Origin: Bacillota bacterium
Lineage (GTDB): Bacteria; Bacillota; Clostridia; Acetivibrionales; DTU013
Direction: 5' to 3'
NCBI GenBank assembly: GCA_023433505.1
Contig: JAEZCO010000097.1
Span: forward strand, 1-21,199
Length of the DNA: 21,199 nucleotides
Below are positions 6,391 through 14,558 of this stretch, one piece after another. Below the pieces are notes generated by a model. It ran no database searches and was not told where the DNA came from. It saw only the letters and a list, made by a program, of their open reading frames with translations. The stretch's first letter is position 1. Every line of letters starts with the position of its first letter. The position numbers were made by a program, and so were the translations under genes.

Positions 6391-6941
6391 TTTTTGCAGG
6401 TCTATTCGATTCTTGATATAGCAGTTGCATATATGTTTAGCCTGCTATTTGACACACTGCAGAAGGATGCATTTTCAGTTTTAATAATGTGAGAGAATTC
6501 GATAGGTTATTAAATGAGTATTCTGCCGCAGCTGCTGAAAAAAATGAAGATTTATCGCTGCTCATGATTGATATAGACTTTTTCAAAAAAGTAAATGATA
6601 CATATGGGCATTCTTCAGGCGATATGGTCTTAAAGCAGTTTAGTGATATCCTTGTATGTTCATGCAGGTCCATTGATATCATCTCGAGGAAAGGCGGGGA
6701 AGAATTTGCAATAATTTTATCAGGCTGCAATTATGAAAATGCAATAGAAACTGCAGAAAGAATAAGAAAAAATGTAGAAGAATATATTTTTGTTGTTGAG
6801 AAAAACAAAAAGATCAGTATAACGGTTTCTATAGGTGTAAGCTCTTATCCGGGCAGAACAAATGACCTAAATGACCTTTTGCATGAAGCCGACAATGCAT
6901 TGTATTTTGCAAAACATAATGGAAGAAACAGAGTGGAGTAA
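6391..6941 (+). pseudogene. Frameshifted diguanylate cyclase (GGDEF) remnant
   Basis: Directly after the GNAT stop, in the same frame, codons read VYSILDIAVAYMFSLLFDTL and then QKDAFS, a hydrophobic tail plus the linker that usually precedes a GGDEF domain. From about 6480 the next frame continues as FNNVREFDRLLNEYS up to the stop at 6941. One extra base at about 6478 would give the expected DAFSGFNNVREFD, matching D.LTGL.NRREFD. The domain itself is otherwise complete: MIDIDFFKKVNDTYGHSSGD, RSID as an intact inhibitory RxxD site, then RKGGEEF. A GTG at 6489 gives 150 codons but has no ribosome binding site. The upstream sensor is lost. It is probably a pseudogene, unless the frame break is a sequencing error. 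Confidence 0.75.
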
Positions 6942-7186
6942 TTTGCATTAGCAGTGTGGTTATTGCTTATGTAGCACTGCCGCCAAAGTCAAACCATCTT
7001 CAATGGCACGATTTCTGTCTCCTCAAGGCATGATAAGGCGATTTGCCTGCCGGTTAAACTGATGGCGGGCGGCCGTTTTCAGTTATCCGATCACAACGCC
7101 CCTGAAAGTTTATGGAACTGGAGCAGATCAAAACAGGTCATGGATTTTATCCCGTATTTCCTGCTTATGTTTAAAATCAAAAATGA
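6942..7186. other. Intergenic region before the GntR operon
   Basis: I see no gene here. GCCTGCC (7045-7051) and GGCGGGC (7064-7070) could form a 7-bp stem with one GT pair, followed 5 bases later by TTTT. This is at best a weak terminator for the GGDEF remnant. The rest is unassigned. Confidence 0.4.
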
Positions 7187-7215
7187 TTGACATACTATCA
7201 TGCAAGTGTTATTAT
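7187..7215 (+). promoter_or_regulatory. Consensus promoter of the GntR-ABC operon, with candidate operator
   Basis: TTGACA (7187-7192) and TATTAT (7210-7215) are separated by exactly 17 bases. AGTGTTAT (7205-7212), overlapping the -10 box, and ATTACACT (7231-7238), just past the expected transcription start, are inverted repeats with one mismatch. That is a sensible site for autorepression by the YtrA-type regulator encoded next. Confidence 0.75.
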
Positions 7216-7290
7216 CCGATACATACAGTGATTACACTAAAGACAATAAATCGATAAAGGCACGTTAGGCGAGATGAGGGTGATTTTGTA

Positions 7291-7674
7291 TTGCGGATTA
7301 TTGTAAGAAATGCGTCAGGGAAACCTATTTATGAGCAGATTGAAGAACAGATCAAGGAGGCCATATTCAGCGATGAATTAGGCGAAGGCGACATGCTTCC
7401 ATCCATCAGGCAGCTTGCCAGTGAACTAAAGATAAGTGTAGTGACCACGACAAGAGCTTATTCGGATTTAGAGCAGGAAGGCTTTATTGTAAATATACAA
7501 GGTAAAGGCTGTTACGTTTCTCCCAAGGACAGTGAGCTTATGCGTGAGCAGCTGCTTCGCAAAATCGAAGATGGTTTTGCATCTGCCATAAATGCTGCAA
7601 AGACAGCTAAAATGCCTCAGGAAGAACTTAAGCAAATGCTTACATCTATGTTGGAGGGAAATCCATATGAATAG
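7291..7674 (+). CDS. GntR family regulator, YtrA subfamily
   Basis: This 127-residue repressor has an N-terminal winged helix: KPIYEQIEEQIKEAIFSDEL, LPSIRQLASELKISVVTTTRAY, then GFIVNIQGKGCYVS. Only a short C-terminal helical tail follows, with no ligand-binding domain. That is the hallmark of YtrA-type GntR proteins that control adjacent ABC transporters. The start is TTG at 7291, preceded by GAGGGTGAT, and gives the canonical family N-terminus (IVRNASGKPIYEQI). The stop overlaps the ABC ATPase start by 8 bases, indicating coupled translation. Family members often respond to cell-envelope-active peptide antibiotics. Whether this one does is inference. Confidence 0.9.
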   Translation: MRIIVRNASGKPIYEQIEEQIKEAIFSDELGEGDMLPSIRQLASELKISVVTTTRAYSDLEQEGFIVNIQGKGCYVSPKDSELMREQLLRKIEDGFASAINAAKTAKMPQEELKQMLTSMLEGNPYE

Positions 7675-8530
7675 CGCTATTGAAATTAAAGGGCTTTGCA
7701 AAAACTATAAAGATTTTTCATTGAATAATATCTCCTTTTCTTTACCAATGGGTTATATCATGGGATTTGTAGGTCAAAACGGCGCCGGAAAGACGACCAC
7801 GATCCGGCTGATCCTCAATATGATGGACAGGGATGGCGGTGAAGTAAAAATATTCGGCCTGGACAATGTGCAGTACGAGCAGAGAATCAAGCAGGATGTT
7901 GCCGTCGTTTTCGATGATATCTTTTTTGTCGACACCTGGAAAGTGCGGGAAGTTGAAAATGCTGTTAAGCGCTTTTACAGCAACTGGAGAAGTTCGGCCT
8001 TCAATGAATATGTAAGCAGCTTTAAACTTCCCATGAACAAAAGGGTGAAAGAATTATCCCGCGGCATGAAAATGAAGCTGATGCTGGCTGTTGCATTGTC
8101 ACATGAGGCAAAGCTGCTGATACTTGACGAACCGACGAGCGGACTCGATCCCGTTGCCCGCGACGAGCTGCTTAACATATTGGGGAAATATATCGCCGAC
8201 GGGCAGAAAAGCATTCTTTTTTCAACCCATATTACCTCTGACCTTGAAAAAATCGCCGATTATATTACGCTGATTGATCATGGGAGTATCTTTTATTCCG
8301 GAACCAAAGATGATCTTCTGGAAAGCTTCTGCATCATAAGGGGAGGCCCGCATGACCTGACGGATGCGCTGAAGGAAAAAATCATCGGGCTCATCACAAA
8401 TATCGCCGGATTTGCGGGACTTATACCGGCCGCCGAGCTGAAACATTTGGCTCCGGAAATCGTTACCGATACGCCCACTATAGATGAGATCCTGGTATCA
8501 ATCAGCAAAGGAGGCATAAATAATGAGTAA
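7667..8530 (+). CDS. ABC transporter ATP-binding protein (YtrB/BcrA-like)
   Basis: This 287-residue cytoplasmic ATPase should energise the permease domain encoded next. Walker A is GQNGAGKTT (36-44), the signature is LSRGM (130-134), Walker B is LLILDE (150-155), and the H-loop histidine is His188 in STH. The usual Q-loop glutamine is not obvious: the segment reads VAVVFDD (about 78-84), a variation I associate with YtrB-like drug/peptide ABC ATPases. Residues after about 220 form a divergent C-terminal extension. GGAGGG lies 8 bases before the ATG. The gene overlaps both the GntR gene and the permease-acyltransferase gene by 8 bases each, so the three are a tightly coupled operon. Confidence 0.93.
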   Translation: MNSAIEIKGLCKNYKDFSLNNISFSLPMGYIMGFVGQNGAGKTTTIRLILNMMDRDGGEVKIFGLDNVQYEQRIKQDVAVVFDDIFFVDTWKVREVENAVKRFYSNWRSSAFNEYVSSFKLPMNKRVKELSRGMKMKLMLAVALSHEAKLLILDEPTSGLDPVARDELLNILGKYIADGQKSILFSTHITSDLEKIADYITLIDHGSIFYSGTKDDLLESFCIIRGGPHDLTDALKEKIIGLITNIAGFAGLIPAAELKHLAPEIVTDTPTIDEILVSISKGGINNE

Positions 8531-10223
8531 TATACTCAATTCGGTGAAGCTTGATCACCATATTATGAAGTCGCATTATCCGATGTTCATCATTGATATT
8601 ATCGGGGTTTTCTTCGCCGTTATTACAAAAATACCCATTTATGGCGCCTTGATTATCATGGTCATTTCGACGCCTATTGCCGGCCAGTGCTTTTCCGTAT
8701 ACGAAAAAAACAACCTCGAAAAACTGTATGGCGTATTGCCGCTCAAGAAATCCGAAGTCGTTATAGGCAGATACCTGTACGCCCTGTGCATCGTCGTCAT
8801 AAACGGTATCATCGCGGCGACAGTGGCATATAGCGTTTCCATTTTCACCAATAGGGGAATGAACAGCCTTGAGTTCCTGACCTATATGTCCGTGGGCTTC
8901 CTTTATGCCTGCTTGATGACCGCGGTGATATTTCCGCTGTATTTTAAGTTTTCGTTCTCCAAGGTATATATCTTTTCCAACCTGCCGTTTTATTTGATTT
9001 TCATTCTCCTCTTCGTCCTTACGAGAAAAACGAACGTACTGGAACAGGCGGGCACGGCGGCACAGGTTTCTGCTTCCAACTTAGGGCTAATCGCGGCGAT
9101 CGGGTTTGGCATGGGGCTCATCCTGCTGGCTCTTTCATGCCTTTTATCCTGCGCTCTTGTTGAGGGAAACCGGGCGGCAAGCCTTCCGGCGGAAAGAACT
9201 GGGGAACGCCTGTATTTCGCCGACAATCTGCGCACATGGATGGTGATACTCGTCGTGCTGCAGCACCTGGCCGAGATTTTCGGCTTGTATTTGTTTCTGA
9301 TGCTGAACCAGGCATACTTCATGGGCCTGCTCTTCCTGCTCTCAGGATATTTCACGCCCGGGTCATACGAGCGCAAGGGGCCGGCACAATTCCTCAAGGA
9401 CAGGCTGCTGCGGCTCTTAATACCCACGCTCGTTTATGTCTTCATCATCAGCCCTTTGGTGGCCTGGGGCAGCCATCAAATTGCGCATAAGCCCATCGGG
9501 AATCTGTTTACCCTGGATCAAATGTGGTTTGTGGTGATGCTTCTCGTTTTCGATCTGGGCTACCTCGCGTGGCGGACGATTGTGAAAAACAGGCCGGAAC
9601 GCCTGGCGGACGACGCGCCTAAGAAGCTTACGTTCCCTAAAGTGGCGTTCTTCATGCTGGCTCTGACGGTGGCCAGCTACCTGCTTCGAATCGTCATTCC
9701 ATACGGAATACCCATGCTTGAGTTCCCGTCTCTCGGCTATCTTGCACAGTACCTGAGCTTTTTCCTGATCGGAATGCTTGCCTATAAACTTGACTGGCTC
9801 CGAATGGTCTCCGGTTCGCTCGGGAAGCTGGGATTCGTTTTGGCCGTGCTCGCGACGGTCATATTGTTCCCTGTTGCGGTGTTTATAGGCTCTGGCAGCG
9901 TGTGGATAGGCTACGGGAGCTGGCAGTCGGCCGTTTTTGCGCTGTGGGACTCGATCTTCGCCGTTGGGATGAGCCTTGCGCTCATTACGTTCTTCCGCTG
10001 GTTCCTGGACGGCGGGAGGAAATTCGGCCGGTTCCTATCCCGGCATTCCTTCACCGTGTATGTCATCCATGTGCCGGTCATCGTTTTCCTGAATCTGGCG
10101 CTGACCGGCTTTCAGATGCAGCAGCTGTTGAAGTTCGGCTTGGCGGCGGTGATCGGCTTGCCGCTCTGTTTCGGTGTTGCCTATCTTGTCCGGCTGATTC
10201 CGTATGTGAAAAAGATAATGTAA
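8523..10223 (+). CDS. Fusion of ABC-2 type permease with acyltransferase-3 domain
   Basis: This 566-residue polytopic membrane protein has two parts. Residues 1 to about 212 look like an ABC2_membrane_5-type permease of YtrB-partner systems, with about six helices and the cytoplasmic motif YEKNNLEKLYGVLPLKKSEVVIGR (60-83). Residues of about 226-566 look like a complete acyltransferase-3/OpgC-like domain. It starts with ERLYFADNLRTWMVILVVLQH (His248 at the expected catalytic position), followed by YFMGLLFLLSGYFTPGSYERKG, FLKDRLLRLLIP and a C-terminal HSFTVYVIHVPV. The two join in frame with a short linker near Glu214-Arg225, at about 9160-9200. I know both families only as separate proteins. 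The downstream half looks more GC-rich: 13 of 18 codons counted from 9204 end in G/C, against 9 of the first 18 codons of the gene. It could be a real bifunctional exporter-acyltransferase, a recent deletion fusion or an assembly join. Confidence 0.85.
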   Translation: MSNILNSVKLDHHIMKSHYPMFIIDIIGVFFAVITKIPIYGALIIMVISTPIAGQCFSVYEKNNLEKLYGVLPLKKSEVVIGRYLYALCIVVINGIIAATVAYSVSIFTNRGMNSLEFLTYMSVGFLYACLMTAVIFPLYFKFSFSKVYIFSNLPFYLIFILLFVLTRKTNVLEQAGTAAQVSASNLGLIAAIGFGMGLILLALSCLLSCALVEGNRAASLPAERTGERLYFADNLRTWMVILVVLQHLAEIFGLYLFLMLNQAYFMGLLFLLSGYFTPGSYERKGPAQFLKDRLLRLLIPTLVYVFIISPLVAWGSHQIAHKPIGNLFTLDQMWFVVMLLVFDLGYLAWRTIVKNRPERLADDAPKKLTFPKVAFFMLALTVASYLLRIVIPYGIPMLEFPSLGYLAQYLSFFLIGMLAYKLDWLRMVSGSLGKLGFVLAVLATVILFPVAVFIGSGSVWIGYGSWQSAVFALWDSIFAVGMSLALITFFRWFLDGGRKFGRFLSRHSFTVYVIHVPVIVFLNLALTGFQMQQLLKFGLAAVIGLPLCFGVAYLVRLIPYVKKIM

Positions 10224-10279
10224 TCATTGTAACAGAAAGCGTATCTGCTAAGGGCAGATATTGAAACGGGTGAAGAAAG

Positions 10280-10849
10280 ATGGAAATCGAGAAATGCATT
10301 TCGTTTATTGAAGAGGCAGAAAAACTGAAATCTGTTGTCCGCACGGCATGGACTGGCAGCGGGCGCAGGGAGAGCACTGCCGAGCACTCCTGGCGCCTTG
10401 CTTTATTTGCTGGAATCATGTCCAACGACTACCCCGGCCTGGATGTGTCAAAAGTATTGATGATGAGCCTGATCCATGATATCGGCGAAATCTATGAAGG
10501 CGATATATCCGCAGCCCTGAATCCTGATAAGGAAAGCAAGTATGATACGGAATGCCGCGCGGCGAAAGCGGTATTTTCGATCCTTCCCGAACCGCTGGCC
10601 CAAAGGTTGATGGATATTTGGAAGGAGTACAATGACAATGCCACACCTGAAGCTGGGTTGGTCAAGGCTTTGGATAAGGCGGAAACCATTATCCAGCATA
10701 ACCAGGGCAATAATCCACCGGATTTTGATTACCGGTTTAACCTGGAATATGGGAAGGAGTATTTCGAAAAGGATGATACGCTAAAGCGTTTAAGGGTATT
10801 GATTGATGAAAAAACGAGCAGAAATTGTGAGCATAGGGTACCAGGTTGA
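10280..10849 (+). CDS. HD-domain phosphohydrolase (YfbR/HDDC2-like 5'-nucleotidase)
   Basis: This 189-residue cytoplasmic metal-dependent phosphohydrolase of the HD_3 type is probably a nucleoside 5'-monophosphate phosphatase. The metal ligands are visible: His36 in STAEHSW, His66-Asp67 in LIHDIGEIYEGD, and Asp132 in KALDKAE. Glu70 and Asp75 occupy the catalytic/substrate positions of YfbR-like enzymes. The RTAW...GR.ESTAEHS opening is typical of the HDDC2/YfbR group, and the length is normal. The ribosome binding site is weak (GAAGAAAG). The next gene starts about 20 bases after the stop, so it likely heads a transcript with the dihydrouridine synthase and rifamycin phosphotransferase genes. 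The substrate is not deducible. Confidence 0.85.
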   Translation: MEIEKCISFIEEAEKLKSVVRTAWTGSGRRESTAEHSWRLALFAGIMSNDYPGLDVSKVLMMSLIHDIGEIYEGDISAALNPDKESKYDTECRAAKAVFSILPEPLAQRLMDIWKEYNDNATPEAGLVKALDKAETIIQHNQGNNPPDFDYRFNLEYGKEYFEKDDTLKRLRVLIDEKTSRNCEHRVPG

Positions 10850-10869
10850 ATAGTTAGGAGCATGCATAC

Positions 10870-11817
10870 ATGAATTTTTACTTCGCGCCTTTGGAGGGCT
10901 TGACCGGATATATTTACAGAAAAGCCCATCATGCTTTCTTTTCAAAGGGAATAGCAAAATATTTCTCCCCGTTTATCGTTGCAAATAAAAGCGAGAGCTT
11001 TAAAACCCGTGATTTGAATGATATTTTGCCTGAGAACAACCAGGGGATACAATTGGTTCCGCAGATATTAACCAATAACGCGGATGATTTCATTCATACG
11101 GCAAAGAGAATAAAGCTGCTGGGATATGGTGAAATCAATTTGAATTTAGGGTGCCCGTCGGGAACGGTTGTATCCAAAAACAGAGGGTCGGGATTTCTTA
11201 TAAAAAGGGCGGAACTCGATTTGTTTTTGGAGAAGATTTTCAGTCAGCAGGCCACAAAAATTTCCGTCAAAACGAGGATAGGCAAGGACAGCCCGGAGGA
11301 ATTTGATGAGTTGATGGAGATATTCAACAAGTACCCCATGGAGGAACTGATTATACACCCCAGGATTCAGAAGGATTACTATAAAAACAAACCGAATATG
11401 GCGGCTTTTCAGGTGGCCGTAAGCAGGAGCAAAAACCCCGTTTGCTATAATGGCGACATATTTACACAAGAAGACTTCTCAAAATTTTCAGCCGGGTACC
11501 CGGATGTAGGAACGGTCATGCTTGGCAGAGGGCTATTAATGAATCCCGGCCTTGCCGAGGAGCTTTTGTACAATATCAAGCTCGAAAAGGGTTTGCTAAA
11601 GAACTTTCATGATCAAATATACGGCGGATATAAAAGAATACTCTTTGGAGAAAAGGATGTTTTGTTCAAAATGAAAGAACTCTGGAGCTATATGATACTT
11701 ACGTTTTCCGACAATGCAAAACCCTTAAAACGGATCAAAAAGGCACAAAGTTTGCACGCTTATGAGGAAGCTGTTGCCTGTTTGTTCAGCGAGTCGGATA
11801 TTATGGGAAATGGGTAA
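10870..11817 (+). CDS. tRNA-dihydrouridine synthase family protein
   Basis: This 315-residue FMN enzyme has a TIM-barrel fold and reduces uridine to dihydrouridine in tRNA with NAD(P)H. Motifs include FAPLEGLTGYIYR (5-17, FMN-binding start of Dus), INLNLGCPSGTVVSKNRGSGFL with the catalytic cysteine Cys95, SVKTRIG (a substrate/flavin-binding Lys/Arg block), IIHPR (the histidine strand), and YNGDIFT plus VMLGRGLLMNPGLAEEL (the phosphate-binding end of the barrel). All functional blocks are present. It resembles the compact Dus-family proteins of Bacillota rather than full-length DusB. AGGAG (10856-10860) precedes the ATG. It sits 27 bases ahead of the rifamycin phosphotransferase gene, an odd but probably co-transcribed neighbour. 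Confidence 0.88.
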   Translation: MNFYFAPLEGLTGYIYRKAHHAFFSKGIAKYFSPFIVANKSESFKTRDLNDILPENNQGIQLVPQILTNNADDFIHTAKRIKLLGYGEINLNLGCPSGTVVSKNRGSGFLIKRAELDLFLEKIFSQQATKISVKTRIGKDSPEEFDELMEIFNKYPMEELIIHPRIQKDYYKNKPNMAAFQVAVSRSKNPVCYNGDIFTQEDFSKFSAGYPDVGTVMLGRGLLMNPGLAEELLYNIKLEKGLLKNFHDQIYGGYKRILFGEKDVLFKMKELWSYMILTFSDNAKPLKRIKKAQSLHAYEEAVACLFSESDIMGNG

Positions 11818-11844
11818 TATGGGAAAATCTATGGAGGCAAATAC

Positions 11845-14457
11845 ATGAGCTCCTATGTGTTAAGTTTACAGGACATTGACAAAACAAAAATCATGGCTGC
11901 CGGGGGGAAAGGTGCGAACCTTGGGGAACTTAACAGGATGGGAAGCATACGCGTGCCGGACGGCTTTTGCGTTTCCACTGAAGCCTATAAGCGTATCATT
12001 GAGGAAACACCGTCAATTAACGCATTGCTGGTTAAGTTGTCAAAGTTAAAGGCGGATGACCGAGATAGAACTGCCGAACTTAGCGGTGAGATTCGCAGCC
12101 TCATCGAAGGGGTAACCATCCCTGAAGACATTCGGGAGGAGATAACCAGCAGCCTTGCAAGGCTTGGAGAGAATGAGCCTTACGCTGTTCGTTCCAGCGC
12201 ATCGGCGGAGGATTTGCCTACTGCCTCCTTTGCCGGCCAGCAGGATACGTACCTGAACATTATCGGAAAGGAAGCGGTCCTCAAGCACATCATCAAGTGC
12301 TGGGCATCGCTCTTTACCGGCAGGGCGGTAACCTACCGCATTCAAAACGGCTTTGATCATCGCAAAGTAAGCCTTTCGGTGGTGATTCAGAAGATGGTCT
12401 TCCCGCAGGCTTCGGGAATACTGTTTACTGCTGATCCCGTCACCTCCAACAGGAAGGTGTTATCCATCGATGCCGGCTTCGGCCTTGGAGAGGCCCTTGT
12501 TTCCGGCCTTACGAATGCAGATGTTTATAAAGTGCGAAGCGGCAAGATCATTGATAAGAAGATATCTGTAAAGAAGCTTGCCGTTTACACTGCGAAGGAT
12601 GGTGGCACGATTAAGCAGGAGCTGGAGCCTGAATTAAAAACCATGCAGGCACTGACGGATGGTCAAATTTTGCGGCTTGAGACCATAGGAAGAAAGATTG
12701 AAGCACATTTTGGCTGCCCTCAGGATATTGAATGGTGCTTGGCCGGTGATGTTTTTTACATTGTCCAGAGCCGGCCAATCACAACTTTGTACCCAATCCC
12801 CAAAGCTGCGGATCAGGAATATCATGTATATATATCTGTCGGCCATAACCAGATGATGACCGACCCCATGAAACCGCTGGGTTTGTCTTTTTTCCTTAAG
12901 ACGACGAATGCACCCATGCATAAAGCCGGTGGAAGGCTGTTTGTGGATGTTACGGACAATCTAATATCGCCTGCCGGCAGAAAAATTTTGTTGGATACCT
13001 TCGGTAAATCCGATCCGCTGATCAAAGACGCGCTTGAGACAATCATAGAGCGGGGGGATTTTATACAACTCATATTGGATGAGAAAACAGAACAGAACCC
13101 CGGCAATCATCAAGGTGTGCCTTCTTCTGGCATGCAGGAACAGCCCGAAATCGATCCGACGATCGTCTCCGAGTTGATCAGGCGGAATCAGACATCCATA
13201 GAAGAGCTCAAACAAAACATACAAATGAAAGCAGGACCGGAGCTATTCGAGTTTATAGCGGAAGATATCCAGCAGTTGAAGAAGATTTTATTTGACCCGC
13301 AAAGTACAAGGGTGTTTATGGCTGCCATCAACGCCTCCTCATGGATCAATGAAAAGATGGAGGAGTGGCTGGGCGAGAAAAACGCCGCAGACACACTTTC
13401 CCAATCCGCGCCCAACAATATTACTTCGGAAATGGGGCTTGAGCTGCTGGATGTGGCGGATGTGATCCGGCCTTATCCTAAGGTGATAGCGTATTTGCAG
13501 CGTGTAAAAGATAATAACTTTTTGGATGAATTGGTGAAGTTGCACGGCGGACGGGAAGCCCAGAAAGCTATCCATGATTATCTCAGCAAATACGGTATGC
13601 GGTGTGTAGGAGAAATCGATATTACAAAAACCCGTTGGAGCGAAAAACCGGCTGCGCTTGTCTCCATGATACTAAGCAACATCAAAAACTTTAAGCCGGG
13701 GGAAGGCCATCGGAAATTTGAGCAAGGCCGTCAGGAAGCATTGAAAAAAGAACACGAGCTGCTCGGTCGGCTGCTTTCGTTGCCGGATGGGGAGCAAAAG
13801 GCCGGCGAAACAAAACGCAAGATCGGCCTGATCAGGAATTTCATCGGCTATCGTGAATATCCCAAATACGGCATGATCAGCCGCTATTTCGTTTATAAGC
13901 AGGCTTTGATGAAAGAAGCAAAAAATCTCGTTCAGGCAGGCGTCATTCATGAAAAGGAAGATATATACTATCTCACTTTTGAGGAGCTTCGCCAAACCGC
14001 ATATACCAATAAACTGGATGATGCGCTCATCGGCAGGCGAAAGGATGAGTACGAATTATACGAAAAACTGACTCCGCCGCGCGTGATCACGTCTGACGGT
14101 GAAATCATGGTCGGAAGGTACAAACGGGAAGACATCCCGATCGAAGCCTTCGCGGGCCTGCCCGTTTCTTCCGGAGTTGTTGAGGGACGGGCTCGCGTTA
14201 TCCTGAACATGGAAGAGGCGGTCCTAAGCGATGGGGATATATTGGTCACCGCTTATACCGATCCCAGCTGGACGCCGCTGTTCGTATCCGTAAAAGGCCT
14301 GGTCACTGAAGTTGGCGGGCTGATGACCCATGGGGCGGTGATCGCGCGTGAATACGGCTTGCCGGCTGTTGTCGGGGTGGAAAATGCCACCAAGCTGATA
14401 CAAGACGGGCAGAGGATACGGGTCAATGGAACGGAAGGGTATGTAGAAATCCTGTAA
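11845..14457 (+). CDS. rph: Rifamycin phosphotransferase
   Basis: This 870-residue cytoplasmic enzyme is close to the length of characterised Rph proteins. Rph uses ATP to phosphorylate the C21 hydroxyl of rifamycins, releasing AMP and phosphate and destroying antibiotic activity. The N-terminal ATP-binding domain (about 1-315) has GGKGANLGEL, YAVRSSASAEDLPTASFAGQ and QSRPIT. The central helical rifamycin-binding domain opens with VGHNQMMTDPMKPLGLSFF (about 334-352), highly characteristic of Rph. The C-terminal swivelling domain carries GGLMTHGAVIAREYGLPAVVGV with the phospho-carrier His829. PEP synthase shares the fold but usually has a GGRTCH.AI.AREL carrier motif and a C-terminal PEP-binding barrel, which is absent here. 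GGAGG (11833-11837) lies 7 bases before the ATG. No Streptomyces-type rifamycin-associated element was recognised upstream. Confidence 0.88.
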   Translation: MSSYVLSLQDIDKTKIMAAGGKGANLGELNRMGSIRVPDGFCVSTEAYKRIIEETPSINALLVKLSKLKADDRDRTAELSGEIRSLIEGVTIPEDIREEITSSLARLGENEPYAVRSSASAEDLPTASFAGQQDTYLNIIGKEAVLKHIIKCWASLFTGRAVTYRIQNGFDHRKVSLSVVIQKMVFPQASGILFTADPVTSNRKVLSIDAGFGLGEALVSGLTNADVYKVRSGKIIDKKISVKKLAVYTAKDGGTIKQELEPELKTMQALTDGQILRLETIGRKIEAHFGCPQDIEWCLAGDVFYIVQSRPITTLYPIPKAADQEYHVYISVGHNQMMTDPMKPLGLSFFLKTTNAPMHKAGGRLFVDVTDNLISPAGRKILLDTFGKSDPLIKDALETIIERGDFIQLILDEKTEQNPGNHQGVPSSGMQEQPEIDPTIVSELIRRNQTSIEELKQNIQMKAGPELFEFIAEDIQQLKKILFDPQSTRVFMAAINASSWINEKMEEWLGEKNAADTLSQSAPNNITSEMGLELLDVADVIRPYPKVIAYLQRVKDNNFLDELVKLHGGREAQKAIHDYLSKYGMRCVGEIDITKTRWSEKPAALVSMILSNIKNFKPGEGHRKFEQGRQEALKKEHELLGRLLSLPDGEQKAGETKRKIGLIRNFIGYREYPKYGMISRYFVYKQALMKEAKNLVQAGVIHEKEDIYYLTFEELRQTAYTNKLDDALIGRRKDEYELYEKLTPPRVITSDGEIMVGRYKREDIPIEAFAGLPVSSGVVEGRARVILNMEEAVLSDGDILVTAYTDPSWTPLFVSVKGLVTEVGGLMTHGAVIAREYGLPAVVGVENATKLIQDGQRIRVNGTEGYVEIL

Positions 14458-14514
14458 TGGAGATGCAATCAAATGAAAGGGAGCGCTCGTTCAATGACCG
14501 GACCGGATAAGAAG

Positions 14515-14558
14515 AAGCTTTATTGATGCAGGTTAAAAGCTTGCGGGTCAGATGACCC
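14515..14558. terminator. Hairpins in the convergent gap between rph and the hydrolase gene
   Basis: AAGCTTT (14515-14521) can pair with AAAGCTT (14536-14542). GGGTC (14545-14549) can pair with GACCC (14554-14558) around a 4-base loop directly after the minus-strand stop, followed on the minus strand by GCAAGCTTTTAA. These could end transcription of the minus-strand gene, but the U tract is poor. The remaining gap (14458-14514) shows only a 17-codon frame with no support. Confidence 0.35.

Noticed and set aside
8990..9427. 145-codon minus-strand open frame opposite the permease-acyltransferase fusion junction
   Set aside because: It has low-complexity Ser/Arg-rich text with no family features and lies opposite well-conserved membrane domains; a GC-rich shadow frame.
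11845..14457. Phosphoenolpyruvate synthase
   Set aside because: The protein shares the ATP-grasp and swivelling phosphohistidine domains but has the Rph-type central domain (GHNQMMTDPMKPLG) and the GGLMTHGAVIAREYG carrier motif, and lacks the C-terminal PEP barrel.
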